Shown here piece by piece: positions 18,165 through 27,823 of a DNA stretch of 64,000 nucleotides. Both the position numbers and the translations under genes were made by a program. Source of the stretch: Myxococcota bacterium. Lineage in GTDB: Bacteria; Myxococcota; JAJVIH01. The notes beneath the pieces were generated by a model. The model was given only the letters and a program-made list of their open reading frames with translations, was not told the DNA's origin and did no database searches. The stretch is from contig JAJVIH010000062.1 of the NCBI GenBank assembly GCA_022072125.1, positions 1-64,000 on the forward strand, given 5' to 3'. Within the stretch, counting starts at the first letter, position 1. Each line of letters opens with the position of its first letter.

Positions 18165-19091
18165 ATGCGTTGCCTCGTCACGGGGGGAGCGGGCTTCATT
18201 GGCTCGCATTTGACGGACCGCCTGATCGCCGAAGGACACGATGTCGCGGTCATTGACAACCTGAGCACCGGCGTGCGGTCCCAGGTGCATGAGAAGGCGC
18301 GGTTTCATCAGACCGATATCCGTGACCGGACGGCCATGGATCGCGTCTTCGCGGAAGAAAAGCCCGAAGCGATGTTCCACCTGGCGGCGCAGATGGATGT
18401 CCGCCGCAGCGTCGCCGATCCCGGGTATGACGCCGACGTCAACCTGATTGGTCTGCTCAATCTGCTGGAAGCGGGACGGCGCAATGGCCTGCAGTTCACC
18501 GTTTTCGCCTCGTCCGGCGGCGCCATTTATGGCGAACAGGATGTGTTCCCCGCCCCGGAAGGACATGAAAAACGCCCCTGCAGTCCATATGGGGTATCCA
18601 AATACGCAGGCGAACTGTATCTGAATTATTATCATATTGAATATCAACTTGGATACGCCGCCATGCGATTCGCCAATATCTACGGACCACGCCAAAATCC
18701 CCACGGCGAAGCGGGGGTGGTCGCGATTTTCGCCGTGAAACTTCTGCGCGGAGAGACCCCCACCATCTACGGCGAAGGCAGGCAGACCCGTGATTTTGTT
18801 TTTGTTCTGGACGCCGTGGACTCCATGGTGCGGGCGATGAAGACCCGGAAAACCGGGGCCTACAACATCGGCTCCGGGGTGGAGACAGACATCAACACCA
18901 TCGCCGCGCACCTGATCCAGGCGGCGGGGTTTTCCGGTCAGGCCGCGCACGCCGCCGCCAAGCCCGGCGAACAGATGCGTTCGTGCCTGGACGCCGGCAA
19001 GGCGAAACGGGAACTCGGGTGGTCTCCCTCGCGGGACGTGGATGCGGGCTTGCGCGAGACCATGGAGTGGTTCCGCACCCGCAAATACTGA
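18165..19091 (+). CDS. NAD-dependent sugar epimerase/dehydratase (GalE-like)
   Basis: Extended short-chain dehydrogenase acting on nucleotide sugars, probably UDP-glucose 4-epimerase or a close relative. The 308 residues begin with the NAD motif GGAGFIG (7-13), then [16 protein letters not shown], a Ser residue and Y-x3-K ([12 protein letters not shown]), and NIYGPRQNP with GVVAIF. ATG 18165 is chosen because the Rossmann fold begins immediately and AGGGG lies upstream; the frame is open 38 codons further but that part overlaps the divergent promoter region. It is followed 24 bases later by a Wzy/WaaL-like membrane protein, so a role in making sugar for surface polysaccharide is likely. Confidence 0.88.
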   Translation: MRCLVTGGAGFIGSHLTDRLIAEGHDVAVIDNLSTGVRSQVHEKARFHQTDIRDRTAMDRVFAEEKPEAMFHLAAQMDVRRSVADPGYDADVNLIGLLNLLEAGRRNGLQFTVFASSGGAIYGEQDVFPAPEGHEKRPCSPYGVSKYAGELYLNYYHIEYQLGYAAMRFANIYGPRQNPHGEAGVVAIFAVKLLRGETPTIYGEGRQTRDFVFVLDAVDSMVRAMKTRKTGAYNIGSGVETDINTIAAHLIQAAGFSGQAAHAAAKPGEQMRSCLDAGKAKRELGWSPSRDVDAGLRETMEWFRTRKY

Positions 19092-19115
19092 CCGGGTCTG
19101 ACTGGCAGGTACTCT

Positions 19116-21767
19116 GTGTCCAAATCCAAGTCCGCGTGGCGGCTGCGCTCAAAAACCCGCAAGATACTGGAAGGGGCCGTGCATTACGGCCTGGTGGGCG
19201 GAATATTCCTTTGCGTGATGGGCATTGGCGGCGTCAATGTCCAGGTGCAGTTGCTCTTCGCCATGCTGACCGTTCTGCTGGGCCTGAGCACCTGGATGTT
19301 GTCCACCCGCCGCTTCCTGCTGATCCACTACCCGGTGCTGATTCTGGCGGCGATCGTGGTTTTGGAATTGTTTCAGCTTGTTCCCCTGCCCAGGTGGGCC
19401 CTGAGCCTGCTCTCCGGGGAATACGTCCGGTCGCTGGATTATCTGCTCAAGGATTTTCCCGCCCCCATTTCCACCCGCTGGCGGCCCATTTCCGTGGACC
19501 CCTGGGGCACCCTGAACGCGGTGTCTCTCCATTCCAGCGTTGTGTTGTTCCTCCTGGTGGCGGGCAATTACTGGAATGATCGCTCCGAGGCCGCCCGGCG
19601 GACTCTGGGCTGGATAGCCATTCTGGGCGTGATCACATTCTGGATCGGATTGTTGTCCCGGTTCCTGGGGCAGGGGTTCATGCTGGGATATTACCCATTG
19701 CCTCCCGAACTCAATGACGATGCTTTCCTGAGGGGCAGCTTCGTCAACGCCAACCATCAGGCGAGTTTCTTTGGCGTCGCCTCTTTTGTATCGCTTTATC
19801 TGGGTGTCAGCAGCCAGATCAACAAAGGCCGGGCGATATACATGGCCCTGATGATCGGCGCCGGGCTGGTGTCCGCCGTTGGAGTGGTGCTGACCCTGAG
19901 CCGCGGCGGCGTGGTGGCGTTCGCATCCTCCATGGTCCTGACGGTGTTGCTGATGCTGTTCGCCCGCCAGGAACGCATGCCAGCCGCCCTGAAATACGGG
20001 CTTCCGCTGGCGCTGGCCGGGGCCATTGGATTCGCGGCTTGGACCAGTATCGGCGACATCAAGGAAGAGATCGCCAAATCGGAGTCCCTCACCACCGAAA
20101 AAAGCGATGTCAAAATCGCCATGTGGAAATCCGCCGTTCACATGACGAACGATTTCTGGCTGGTTGGCGCGGGCCGTGGAGCTTTCGAGCATGGATACAC
20201 CCGGTATCAACCCGGCGACGTGTTGGGACGTGTCCGGTTCCCGGAGAATGTCTTCCTGCAACACTGGGCTGAATTTGGGTGGGTGGGAGGAACCATCGCG
20301 CTGATGATGCTCGGGTCCATTCTGTTCCTGGCGTGGAGACGGACCCGGCAATATCCCCAGGGCCTGATGCTGTTTGGGGCGATCCTGTTCATCACCATCC
20401 GGGAAATATTTGATTTTGGCACGGAACGGCTGGGCGTCGCCGTCCCTTTGTTCATGGTGATTGTCTATCTCATGACGACCACCAGCCATGAGATGGAGTC
20501 CCGGCTGAAAATCCAGTTGCGGGGGGCCGTCAAACAGATGGTCCTGGGGGGATTGATCATCCTGGTTGGCGCCTTCGCCGCGGGGAAATTTATTTTCAAG
20601 GCCCGCATCTACGGCGACGACGGCGAACAGATGCGGGCTGGCATCCTCAATAACCGGAAAAACATTGGCGAAGACCAGGTCCTGCGCCTGATTGACCTGC
20701 ATCCGCATGATTATTTTGTTCACCTGCTGCATACCGACTGGCTGCTGACGGCCAACCCGCCCAAATACGAGGAATCCCTGGCCACGCTGAACAGGGCCAT
20801 GTACCTGAAAACAAGCGACCCTTCCCCGCACCTGAAGGCGGGATACGCGCTTGCATCCCTTGGCCGCATCAAACAGGCGGCCTTTGAGTTCGGTGAGGCG
20901 CAGAAATTCATGGATCGGGAAAGAAGGGAACGGCTGTGGAATGACCTGATCCCCTACAAATTCAAGTTGAGCACCTGGCTGGAGATGTTTCCGGACGAGC
21001 CCCAGTCATACCTGGACCTGGCGGAGTTCTTCCGCAAGAAGAACATGGAGAACGTCCTCTGGTCCCTCCTGGAAAAAGGGCAGAAGAAATTCCCGGACCA
21101 CTGGGAGTTCTACGTGGGCATGGCCGATATCCGCCGGAGCAAAAAGGATATTTTCGGCGCCGAGGCGCTCTATCAATTGGCGATCAAGAAATTTCCGGAA
21201 CAGGGGACCGCTTATGCGGAACTGGCCAATATGTATTACATGGATGGGCGGAAGAACGAGGCCGTCCGCCTCCTTGAGGAAGGCTTGTCCAAAGCCCGGG
21301 AAAACCGGTTGAAGCTGCTCCTCCAGCGGGCCTATCTGGCCATGCACGAAGGCAACGCCGATATCGTGGACGACATGAGAAACAAGGCCATCGCTGAAAA
21401 ACTCCTCGACAACACCGGCGCGCAACTTGATTTCCTCACATACAAGGGACACGCCTACCTGAATGCGGGAAAATATGGAGCGGCCGTCAAGGAACTCCAG
21501 ATCATCGAGGCCCTCGGCAACAAATCCATCTACCTGTGTAAAACGCTCCTGGACGCGATCATCAAGAACAATGACATGCTTCAGGCGAAATCCAAGCTGG
21601 TGGAATGCAGGGAATGGTTCCCGGACTGGGATGGATACCAGGAGTTCCAGAACCGGATCTCCGAACGCGAGCGCCTGATCACCCAAGGCTACCAGGAGTT
21701 GCAGCGCAAGGAACTCGCCCAGGAAGCCCTGCCCGGAAAGCCGGACAAACCCGTGAAAAGCCCGTGA
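19116..21767 (+). CDS. O-antigen ligase/polymerase-like membrane protein with C-terminal TPR domain
   Basis: The first 460 residues form about 12 membrane helices with the Wzy_C/WaaL hallmarks: a large periplasmic loop and the motifs LSRGGVVAF and GAGRGAFEHGYTRYQP then PENVFLQHWAEFGWVGG. Such proteins polymerise or ligate lipid-linked glycans at the outer face of the inner membrane. The remaining 400 residues, after a further membrane helix (MVLGGLIILVGAFAAG), are TPR-like helical repeats (YLDLAEFFRKKN; AYAELANMYYMDGRKNEAVRLLEEG). GTG 19116 is the start, with a weak AGG upstream. Total 883 residues. It follows the GalE-like gene, supporting a glycan role. Confidence 0.85.
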   Translation: MSKSKSAWRLRSKTRKILEGAVHYGLVGGIFLCVMGIGGVNVQVQLLFAMLTVLLGLSTWMLSTRRFLLIHYPVLILAAIVVLELFQLVPLPRWALSLLSGEYVRSLDYLLKDFPAPISTRWRPISVDPWGTLNAVSLHSSVVLFLLVAGNYWNDRSEAARRTLGWIAILGVITFWIGLLSRFLGQGFMLGYYPLPPELNDDAFLRGSFVNANHQASFFGVASFVSLYLGVSSQINKGRAIYMALMIGAGLVSAVGVVLTLSRGGVVAFASSMVLTVLLMLFARQERMPAALKYGLPLALAGAIGFAAWTSIGDIKEEIAKSESLTTEKSDVKIAMWKSAVHMTNDFWLVGAGRGAFEHGYTRYQPGDVLGRVRFPENVFLQHWAEFGWVGGTIALMMLGSILFLAWRRTRQYPQGLMLFGAILFITIREIFDFGTERLGVAVPLFMVIVYLMTTTSHEMESRLKIQLRGAVKQMVLGGLIILVGAFAAGKFIFKARIYGDDGEQMRAGILNNRKNIGEDQVLRLIDLHPHDYFVHLLHTDWLLTANPPKYEESLATLNRAMYLKTSDPSPHLKAGYALASLGRIKQAAFEFGEAQKFMDRERRERLWNDLIPYKFKLSTWLEMFPDEPQSYLDLAEFFRKKNMENVLWSLLEKGQKKFPDHWEFYVGMADIRRSKKDIFGAEALYQLAIKKFPEQGTAYAELANMYYMDGRKNEAVRLLEEGLSKARENRLKLLLQRAYLAMHEGNADIVDDMRNKAIAEKLLDNTGAQLDFLTYKGHAYLNAGKYGAAVKELQIIEALGNKSIYLCKTLLDAIIKNNDMLQAKSKLVECREWFPDWDGYQEFQNRISERERLITQGYQELQRKELAQEALPGKPDKPVKSP

Positions 21768-21850
21768 ACCGGTGCGCCGGCCTCACCCGCACGCTGGACT
21801 TGAACGGACGATTCCCATAAATTCTTCTGACCGCACTTTTGGGATGGGAT

Positions 21851-23104
21851 ATGAAGACATTTTCACTTTGCAGGTTTTTACCGATGATCCGCCATCGCAA
21901 TCCCAAGCCTCTCCATGATTCTCCCGCCAACTCCGGCGATAAAAAACGCCGGGAAATACCCGCGCCGGGAGTGCATGTGCTGGCCCTTGTGTTCCTGATG
22001 TCTCCAGCGGCGGCATGGGCCCGCCATCCCGCGGCCAACACCATTCTCCCGCATGATGAGCCCACGCGGGTGGCCATTGGCTCTGGAGACTCCCGGTTCC
22101 GCGACAACGGCGATGGAACCCTCACCGATACCGATACCGGGCTCATGTGGACCCAGAAAGACAGCTACGCCGTCCTCAAACGCTGCCTCACCTGGACCAA
22201 GGCGAGGGAGTATGTGAGCAACCTGAACACCGGCGGCCACCGGGATTGGCGCATGCCCACCCCCGATGAACTCAAGGCCATCTATGGCAGCGGCAAGAAC
22301 AAGACCTTCAAGGGCGAGGATGTCAACATCAGCACCAGTTTCGCCCGCAACGGCACCTGGTATTTCTGGACATCGGAAGAGTCCGGCGACTCCGCGGTCG
22401 GCGTGGACTTCATGTTCGGATACAACCTGACCGAGAAAAAATCGAATTGCGGCGATGGCGGCGTGCTGGCCGTGCGCGATGGCGGCGGCGGACGTGCTCC
22501 CGCTCCCATTCCGTCCTCCGGCGGCGGAAAAAAATCCGATGGACGCTTCGCCAACAACGGCGATGGAACCGTCACCGATTCCAACACCGGTTTGATGTGG
22601 GCGCACAAGGACAGCTACGCCGAGTTGGGCAAATGCCTGAACTGGGCCGACTCCAAAAAATACGTGGCCGGATTGCGCACCGGCGGGTACAGCGACTGGC
22701 GGCTGCCCACCATGGCGGAGTTGAAGGGCATTCTCAACACCGGAAAGGTGCTGGCCCATGACAGCGACGCCGCCAGCCCGTTGCGGTTGAGCGACGTCTT
22801 CGCGCCCGGCGGCGCCTACGGGTACTGGTCCTCCGAAACGCCCAAATTCAACACCGCGCGCAATCTCGAATTTCATGACGGCGACGAAGTGGAGTTCGAA
22901 CGCACCGGATGCATGGGCTATGGCGTCCGCGCCGTGCGCTCCGGCGGCGGGTCGCCGGGCGTCTCCGGGAGCGGTCCAAAATCCGATGGACGCTTCACCG
23001 ACAACGGCGACGGCAGCGTGACCGACACCCGCACCGGCCTCATGTGGTCGAAGGATGACACCCAAAACATCTTCAATGCCTGCCAAGGACTGGCATGGCT
23101 CTGA
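21851..23104 (+). CDS. DUF1566-repeat secreted protein, N-terminal portion (ends at a frameshift)
   Basis: Carries an N-terminal segment with a hydrophobic stretch (residues about 45-60, ending AAAWA) that acts as signal peptide, then two complete DUF1566 (Lcl C-terminal-like) units and the first third of a third. Each unit follows the scheme RFxDNGDGTVTD-x-TGLMW, W-x(6-9) helix, GG(Y/H)xDWR(L/M)PT, ELK.I, then Y/FWSSE and a Cys-containing end with AVR. The frame runs into a TGA at 23102 in the middle of unit 3, and the missing part continues one frame over, so this is the 5' portion of a broken or mis-sequenced gene. ATG 21851 follows a G-rich GGGATGGG; a TTG at 21839 is also in frame. Confidence 0.8.
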   Translation: MKTFSLCRFLPMIRHRNPKPLHDSPANSGDKKRREIPAPGVHVLALVFLMSPAAAWARHPAANTILPHDEPTRVAIGSGDSRFRDNGDGTLTDTDTGLMWTQKDSYAVLKRCLTWTKAREYVSNLNTGGHRDWRMPTPDELKAIYGSGKNKTFKGEDVNISTSFARNGTWYFWTSEESGDSAVGVDFMFGYNLTEKKSNCGDGGVLAVRDGGGGRAPAPIPSSGGGKKSDGRFANNGDGTVTDSNTGLMWAHKDSYAELGKCLNWADSKKYVAGLRTGGYSDWRLPTMAELKGILNTGKVLAHDSDAASPLRLSDVFAPGGAYGYWSSETPKFNTARNLEFHDGDEVEFERTGCMGYGVRAVRSGGGSPGVSGSGPKSDGRFTDNGDGSVTDTRTGLMWSKDDTQNIFNACQGLAWL

Positions 23105-24257
23105 TTCCTGGGCGCGGGGATTGCGCATTGGCGGATACTCCGATTGGCGACTGCCCACCATCAGTGAGTTGAAGGGCATTTTCGATTCGGGAACCAACAC
23201 CCAGGAGACTGGCGGGCCCGTGAAATATTCCCCGGTTTTCTCCAGCCGGGGCACGGACCTTTACTGGTCTTCCGAAGGCCCATCCTTCGACAAACGCACC
23301 AAGGTCGGAATGAGCTACGGCGGAACCTATGAGTCCACGAAAAGCGATTGCCTGGGCGGAGCGCGCGCCGTGCGCTCCGGCGGCGGGTCGCCGGGCGCAT
23401 CCGGGGACGGTCCAAAATCCGATGGCCGTTTCACCGACAATGGCGATGGCACGGTCACCGACAGCCGCACCGGCCTGATGTGGAGCAAAAACGACACCTG
23501 GAACCTCACCAAAAAATGCGCGGACTGGAACTACTCCAACTCCTGGGCGCAGGGCCTCCGTCTTGGCGGATATTCCGACTGGCGCCTGCCCACCATCAGT
23601 GAGTTGAAGGGCATTTTCGATTCGGGAACCAACACCCAGGAGACTGGCGGGCCCGTGAAATATTCCCCGGTTTTCTCCAGCCGGGGCACGGACCTCTACT
23701 GGTCTTCCGAAGGTCCCAGCTTCGACAAACGCACCAAGGTCGGCATGAGCTTCGGCGGAACCTATGAGTCCACGAAAAGCGATTGCCTGGGCGGAGCGCG
23801 CGCCGTGCGCTCCAGCCGGGGCGCCGGTAACTTCCAGGGTGGCGGCGGGGGCGCTTCGGACGGACGTTTCACCGATCTGGGAAATGGAGCGGTCAAGGAC
23901 AGCCGCACCGGCCTCATGTGGACCAAAAAAGACACATGGAATGTCTTCGGCAAATGCGCCGACTGGCATGCCAGCAACGACTGGGCGGAAGGGCTGAATA
24001 TCGGCGGCTATACCGACTGGCGCCTGCCCACCGAAAATGAACTCAAGGGCATTTTCAAATCCGGCGTCAACACCCAGGCGACAGGCGGCAACGTGAACTA
24101 CACCCGCATCTTCGAAAAGGGAGGCACCGATCTATACTGGACCGATGGGGGCGGAACGCTCTCCCAGGCCAAGCAGGTCGGCATGAGCTTTGGCTCGACC
24201 TACGACAGTTCAAAAACGGAGTGCATCGGCGGGGCCCGCGCCGTCCGCGGCCCGTGA
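22090..24257 (+). repeat. Five tandem DUF1566-encoding units, about 435 bases each
   Basis: Unit starts are marked by the NGDGT/TGLMW codons near 22090, 22535, 22980, 23415 and 23855. Units 3 and 4 share about 120 identical bases (23151-23270 against 23586-23705) with an exact 435-base offset, and remain very similar to about base 23390. This points to recent duplication or gene conversion between them. Confidence 0.85.
23055..24257 (+). CDS. DUF1566-repeat protein, C-terminal portion (continuation after a frameshift)
   Basis: Continues unit 3 from about residue 10 (KDWHGSDSWARGLRIGGYSDWRLPT) and adds units 4 and 5, ending in RAVRGP. The ATG at 23055 reads out-of-frame sequence for its first eleven codons and has no ribosome binding site, so it is not a true start; the natural protein is a five-unit fusion of about 800 residues with the preceding frame. 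One surplus base in the CCAAGG stretch (23084-23087) restores the alignment to units 4 and 5, where the matching segment reads C-A-D-W. DUF1566 domains occur in secreted and surface proteins, often adhesive; the role here is unknown. Confidence 0.75.
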   Translation: MTPKTSSMPAKDWHGSDSWARGLRIGGYSDWRLPTISELKGIFDSGTNTQETGGPVKYSPVFSSRGTDLYWSSEGPSFDKRTKVGMSYGGTYESTKSDCLGGARAVRSGGGSPGASGDGPKSDGRFTDNGDGTVTDSRTGLMWSKNDTWNLTKKCADWNYSNSWAQGLRLGGYSDWRLPTISELKGIFDSGTNTQETGGPVKYSPVFSSRGTDLYWSSEGPSFDKRTKVGMSFGGTYESTKSDCLGGARAVRSSRGAGNFQGGGGGASDGRFTDLGNGAVKDSRTGLMWTKKDTWNVFGKCADWHASNDWAEGLNIGGYTDWRLPTENELKGIFKSGVNTQATGGNVNYTRIFEKGGTDLYWTDGGGTLSQAKQVGMSFGSTYDSSKTECIGGARAVRGP

Positions 24258-24450
24258 ACGCTTTCCCGGGGAAGCGCTCGCCATATCCGCGCATGCCGGC
24301 CCGTCACGGATTCTTCCGGCTGCTTTCCGGAACGTATCCCCGGCCCGCGGCGAACGGATCATCCATGATGCGTTTCCACGCCCGGGCTGAAAATATCCAT
24401 GGCGGATGTTGAGCCGGGCCCCACCATTGCATCACCACGCTGGAGTCATG

Positions 24451-26025
24451 ATGACCACCTTTCGCAAGTTGACGCTGTCAACCCTGACGGCCCTGATACT
24501 CTTGGCCCCGCTTCCGGCGGCGGCTCAATCCGCGGGCGGATCCCTGAAGGCGCAGGCGCAAGGCGCTTTCCAGAAGCAGGATTTCCGGACCGCCGCCAAC
24601 CTCTACGAGCGGCATCTGGAAACCGATCCGGGCGACGACGAGGCGCGCGCCGCTTATGCGTTCGCCCTGCTGTTGCGCAACCAGCAAGGAACCCCCGCCG
24701 CGAAGGCCGACGCCGTTCAGGCGGAGGGACAGGTCCGCAAGGCCCTGCAGGGGCAGCAAATGCCCCTGTTTTTCATCATCCTCGGGTACACCCTGAAAGT
24801 GCAGCAACGCTGGGATGAGTCCCTCGACGCCACCAGGCTGGCCGAGCAGATGGGCGGCATGGAGGATCAGACCCTGGTGCTGCTGCACGATCTGCGCGGC
24901 GATGCTTTCGCCGGCAAACTCATGCCCGGCGACGCCATTCACAACTGGGAAATCGCCCTCGCCAAAGCCCCTTCCCGCACCGACATCCGGGACAAAATCA
25001 ACATGGTCCGGAACGCCCGGAATCAAGCCAGTCAGCCCCAGGCCAAACCGGAGCCGGCTCCAGCCCCCGCGCCTGAAAAACCGCCGGAGCAGCCACCCCA
25101 AAAACCGGAAGATGATTCCAGCCCCGGCTATTTCGACACCCAGCGTTTCCGGCTGGAAGGCGATTTCCTTTACGGACTGACCGCGCCGGACGCCTTCATG
25201 CGCGCCTATGGGGATCTGGACTGGCTGGTATACGGCCCCTTCCGGGCTGGAGCGTTGTTCTACTGGCAGGACTCTCCGGTCTTCGCCCTGCAAGCCCTGA
25301 ACTCGACCACCGCGGAAGGCGATCCCGCATTTCCCAAGGAATCGGACATGCTGCTGTCGGGCCGTCTGGGCTTCAACGCCGGTTCGGTGCTGTCGCTTGA
25401 GGCTTCCGCGGGCGGATCCCTGGGCAAGAAGTTTTTACCCGCGCTGCGAATCACCGCACAGAGTGATTTGACGCTCGGCGGCACGGTCATTGGTTTTCGC
25501 TACGAACGCTGGCAGGGTGAAAAGATTCCCGTCGCTCCGCCGGTGCGCGGGCCCGTCAGCGTGATTCAAAATCACGCCAATGATCCGTCACCGGGGCTGG
25601 CGCCGCAGGCTGGCGCCTCTGTCGTGGATGGCGCGGCGAATGTGTTGATCCCCCGCCTGAAATTCGGGGCCAACAATGTCTATCTGTTGTTCGAGTTGCC
25701 GCTGTCCCTGCTGGATGACACGCTGTGGAAAGAAGGCGGCGTGCAATGGGGATTCATCTCCCGGTTCGGATACGATTCCTGGGCGTTCAATCTGTTGATA
25801 GGATTTGAATACGGAAACCGCCTCTGGAATCTGGAAATGCTGCCGATGTCCCATAACCGGGCCATCGCCATCCGGACGTCGCTGGGCTTCGCCCTGACGG
25901 ATTTCGCACGCCTTCACTTCCGGTTCGACTACATGGGCGAACGGTTCCATTTCGACGAAGTTTTATCCACGGATATCACCAACAACCGCATCCAGTTTGG
26001 CGGCGGACTGACTTTCCGGTTTTAG
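24451..26025 (+). CDS. TPR-containing outer-membrane beta-barrel protein
   Basis: A 524-residue envelope protein. It has a signal peptide (MTTFRKLTLSTLTALILLAPLPAAA), a TPR-like N-terminal domain (about 30-190; AFQKQDFRTAANLYERHLE), a Pro-rich linker (PEPAPAPAPEKPPEQPPQ) and a C-terminal domain of about 300 residues with alternating beta-strand pattern ending GGGLTFRF. A terminal Phe is the usual outer-membrane assembly signal. TPR plus barrel architectures occur in polysaccharide export and cell-surface assembly proteins, but I cannot name the family. ATG 24451 has GGAG five bases upstream; ATG 24448 is also possible. Monocistronic. Confidence 0.8.
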   Translation: MTTFRKLTLSTLTALILLAPLPAAAQSAGGSLKAQAQGAFQKQDFRTAANLYERHLETDPGDDEARAAYAFALLLRNQQGTPAAKADAVQAEGQVRKALQGQQMPLFFIILGYTLKVQQRWDESLDATRLAEQMGGMEDQTLVLLHDLRGDAFAGKLMPGDAIHNWEIALAKAPSRTDIRDKINMVRNARNQASQPQAKPEPAPAPAPEKPPEQPPQKPEDDSSPGYFDTQRFRLEGDFLYGLTAPDAFMRAYGDLDWLVYGPFRAGALFYWQDSPVFALQALNSTTAEGDPAFPKESDMLLSGRLGFNAGSVLSLEASAGGSLGKKFLPALRITAQSDLTLGGTVIGFRYERWQGEKIPVAPPVRGPVSVIQNHANDPSPGLAPQAGASVVDGAANVLIPRLKFGANNVYLLFELPLSLLDDTLWKEGGVQWGFISRFGYDSWAFNLLIGFEYGNRLWNLEMLPMSHNRAIAIRTSLGFALTDFARLHFRFDYMGERFHFDEVLSTDITNNRIQFGGGLTFRF

Positions 26026-26227
26026 GCCCGGGAAGCCCCGCCTTTCGCCCCGCGCCGTTATCTTGCGGGGGGCAGGTTTCGCACCCTCGCCCGCGTGCAG
26101 CGGGAGGAACAGGCAGGCCCCGCGGGTCCGCAGCCATTTTCACCATGGCCAAACATTCCCCTTGCATGAATGGAAGGGTCTTGAACCCCGGGGCAAGGTA
26201 GGGCAAAACGGATGCGGACCCAGCTCC

Positions 26228-27823
26228 ATGGACGTTCACGCTGACCATTCCACGCAGCATCCTTTCGCATCGGCGCCGCCGCGCGTGCGGCTGGTCAACG
26301 CCTTCGCGGATCCCTACAACAACGCCGTCGCCACCGCGCGCACCTGCTATTCATCGCGCGTGATCACCCCCGCGGATGTGAACCGTGACGAGGCCGCGCG
26401 GGAGGTCCGCGACCGCATCGCCCGGGAGACCTACGGCGCCGGGCATCACACCACCCTTCAGCACGCCCATTTCCAGTTCACGCTGGAAAATGTCTCCCGG
26501 CAATTCCTGTGGTCGTTCCTGCATGCGCACCCGTTCTACAATTCCGAACAGGTCAGCCAGCGTTATGTGGAAGTGAAGCCGGGGCGGGCCTTCATCCCGC
26601 GGCTGCCCGGCGCGCAACAGGCCATTTATCTGGCCTGTCTGGAACGCCAGATGGCGGCCTACCGGAAACTGATTGAAGTTCTGACGCCCACCGCCGCGGA
26701 GGCGTTTTTCCAGGTTTTTCCCGGCCGGCGCAAAGCCGCGGACAAATGGAATTCCGCCATCAAGAAAAAATCCCAGGAAATCGCCCGCTACGTGCTGCCA
26801 GTGGCCATTCACGCACACCTGTACCACACCATCAGCGGCCTGACCCTGCACCGCTACCACCGCATGTGCCTGCAATATGACACTCCAGCGGAAACCTTCT
26901 TCGTGGTGAAGGCGATGGTGGCGGAGGTCCAGGCCCATGATCCGCTGTTTTTCGCGCGCATTGAAGACCCCATTCCACTGGAGCAAACCCACGAATTCAT
27001 GGCGCTGCAATCGCTCCAGACACCGGAGCCGTCATCGTCCGCGCGCGAGTTCATCCGGGAGTTCGACGCCTCCCTGGGCAAACGGGTTTCCGTGCTGACG
27101 GATTACAAGATCAACGCCGAGGCCACCACCGCCAACGCGGTCCGGCAGGTGCTGGGGCTGCCTTCCTCCGCCCTGAGCGATGCAGCCGCGCTGGAACTGG
27201 CGCTGAATCCCAAACGCAATCCCAATTTCTCCAACGCCCTGAACATCAACACGCTGTCCAAACTGACGCGGGTGCTGCACCATCCTCATTACACCTTCCG
27301 CAAGCTGTTGAGCCATACCGCGGACTCCCAGGATCAGCGCCACCGCATGACCCCGGCCTCGCGTCCGATCCTGCACCGGCATTACGCGGGAGGAGAGCCC
27401 GACGTGGTGATGCCGTCGCTGATGCTGCTGAACGGCGAGGCGCGGGAACTCTACGACACCGCATGCGCGTCCGCCTGGCAGGACGTAGACGCCCTTCTCG
27501 ACGCCGGAACGCCGCCTGAATTCGCCCTGTGCCTTCTGCCCAACGGCGTCAGCATCCGCTTCGAGGAATCGGGCGATCTGCTCAATCTCCATCACAAATG
27601 GACCACCCGCCTCTGCTACACCGCCCAGGAAGAGATATGGCGCGCCTGCCTGGATGAGGTCACGCAGATTGAAGCCTTGCATCCCACCCTGGGAAAATAC
27701 CTGCGGCCGCCCTGCAATATCCGGGAAATGTCCGGGGTGCGCCCCCCCTGCCCGGAAGGTCCGCGCTTCTGCGGGGTTGTGGTGTGGCGGCTGTCCCCGG
27801 GCGTCTACGCGCGCGTGATCTGA
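26228..27823 (+). CDS. Duplicated ThyX-like (flavin-dependent thymidylate synthase family) protein
   Basis: 531 residues with two consecutive ThyX-like domains, roughly 10-260 and 275-531. ThyX makes dTMP from dUMP using FAD and methylenetetrahydrofolate. The first domain keeps the fold pattern (ATARTCYSS, HHTTLQHAHFQFTLENVSRQ, NSEQVSQRYVE), but the usual ThyX signature RHRxxSxNExSxRY is replaced by HAHPFYNSEQVSQRY, so two of its basic residues are missing. The second domain has QRHRMTPASRP and HKWTTRLCYTAQEEIW. A single-domain ThyX is about 220-300 residues. Either the two halves jointly form the active site or the protein has another function. ATG 26228 is chosen because similarity begins there. 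Confidence 0.75.
   Translation: MDVHADHSTQHPFASAPPRVRLVNAFADPYNNAVATARTCYSSRVITPADVNRDEAAREVRDRIARETYGAGHHTTLQHAHFQFTLENVSRQFLWSFLHAHPFYNSEQVSQRYVEVKPGRAFIPRLPGAQQAIYLACLERQMAAYRKLIEVLTPTAAEAFFQVFPGRRKAADKWNSAIKKKSQEIARYVLPVAIHAHLYHTISGLTLHRYHRMCLQYDTPAETFFVVKAMVAEVQAHDPLFFARIEDPIPLEQTHEFMALQSLQTPEPSSSAREFIREFDASLGKRVSVLTDYKINAEATTANAVRQVLGLPSSALSDAAALELALNPKRNPNFSNALNINTLSKLTRVLHHPHYTFRKLLSHTADSQDQRHRMTPASRPILHRHYAGGEPDVVMPSLMLLNGEARELYDTACASAWQDVDALLDAGTPPEFALCLLPNGVSIRFEESGDLLNLHHKWTTRLCYTAQEEIWRACLDEVTQIEALHPTLGKYLRPPCNIREMSGVRPPCPEGPRFCGVVVWRLSPGVYARVI

Noticed and set aside
19149-20831. Long open frame on the minus strand, 560 codons
   Set aside because: Opposite-strand shadow of the Wzy/WaaL-like gene; no start signal, no domain, and codon bias follows the plus-strand gene.
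24415-24431. Sigma-54-like GGGCCCC-N4-TTGCA before the TPR-barrel gene
   Set aside because: The -12 element fits, but the -24 element matches poorly and the start would fall on the ribosome binding site, so I do not list it as a promoter.
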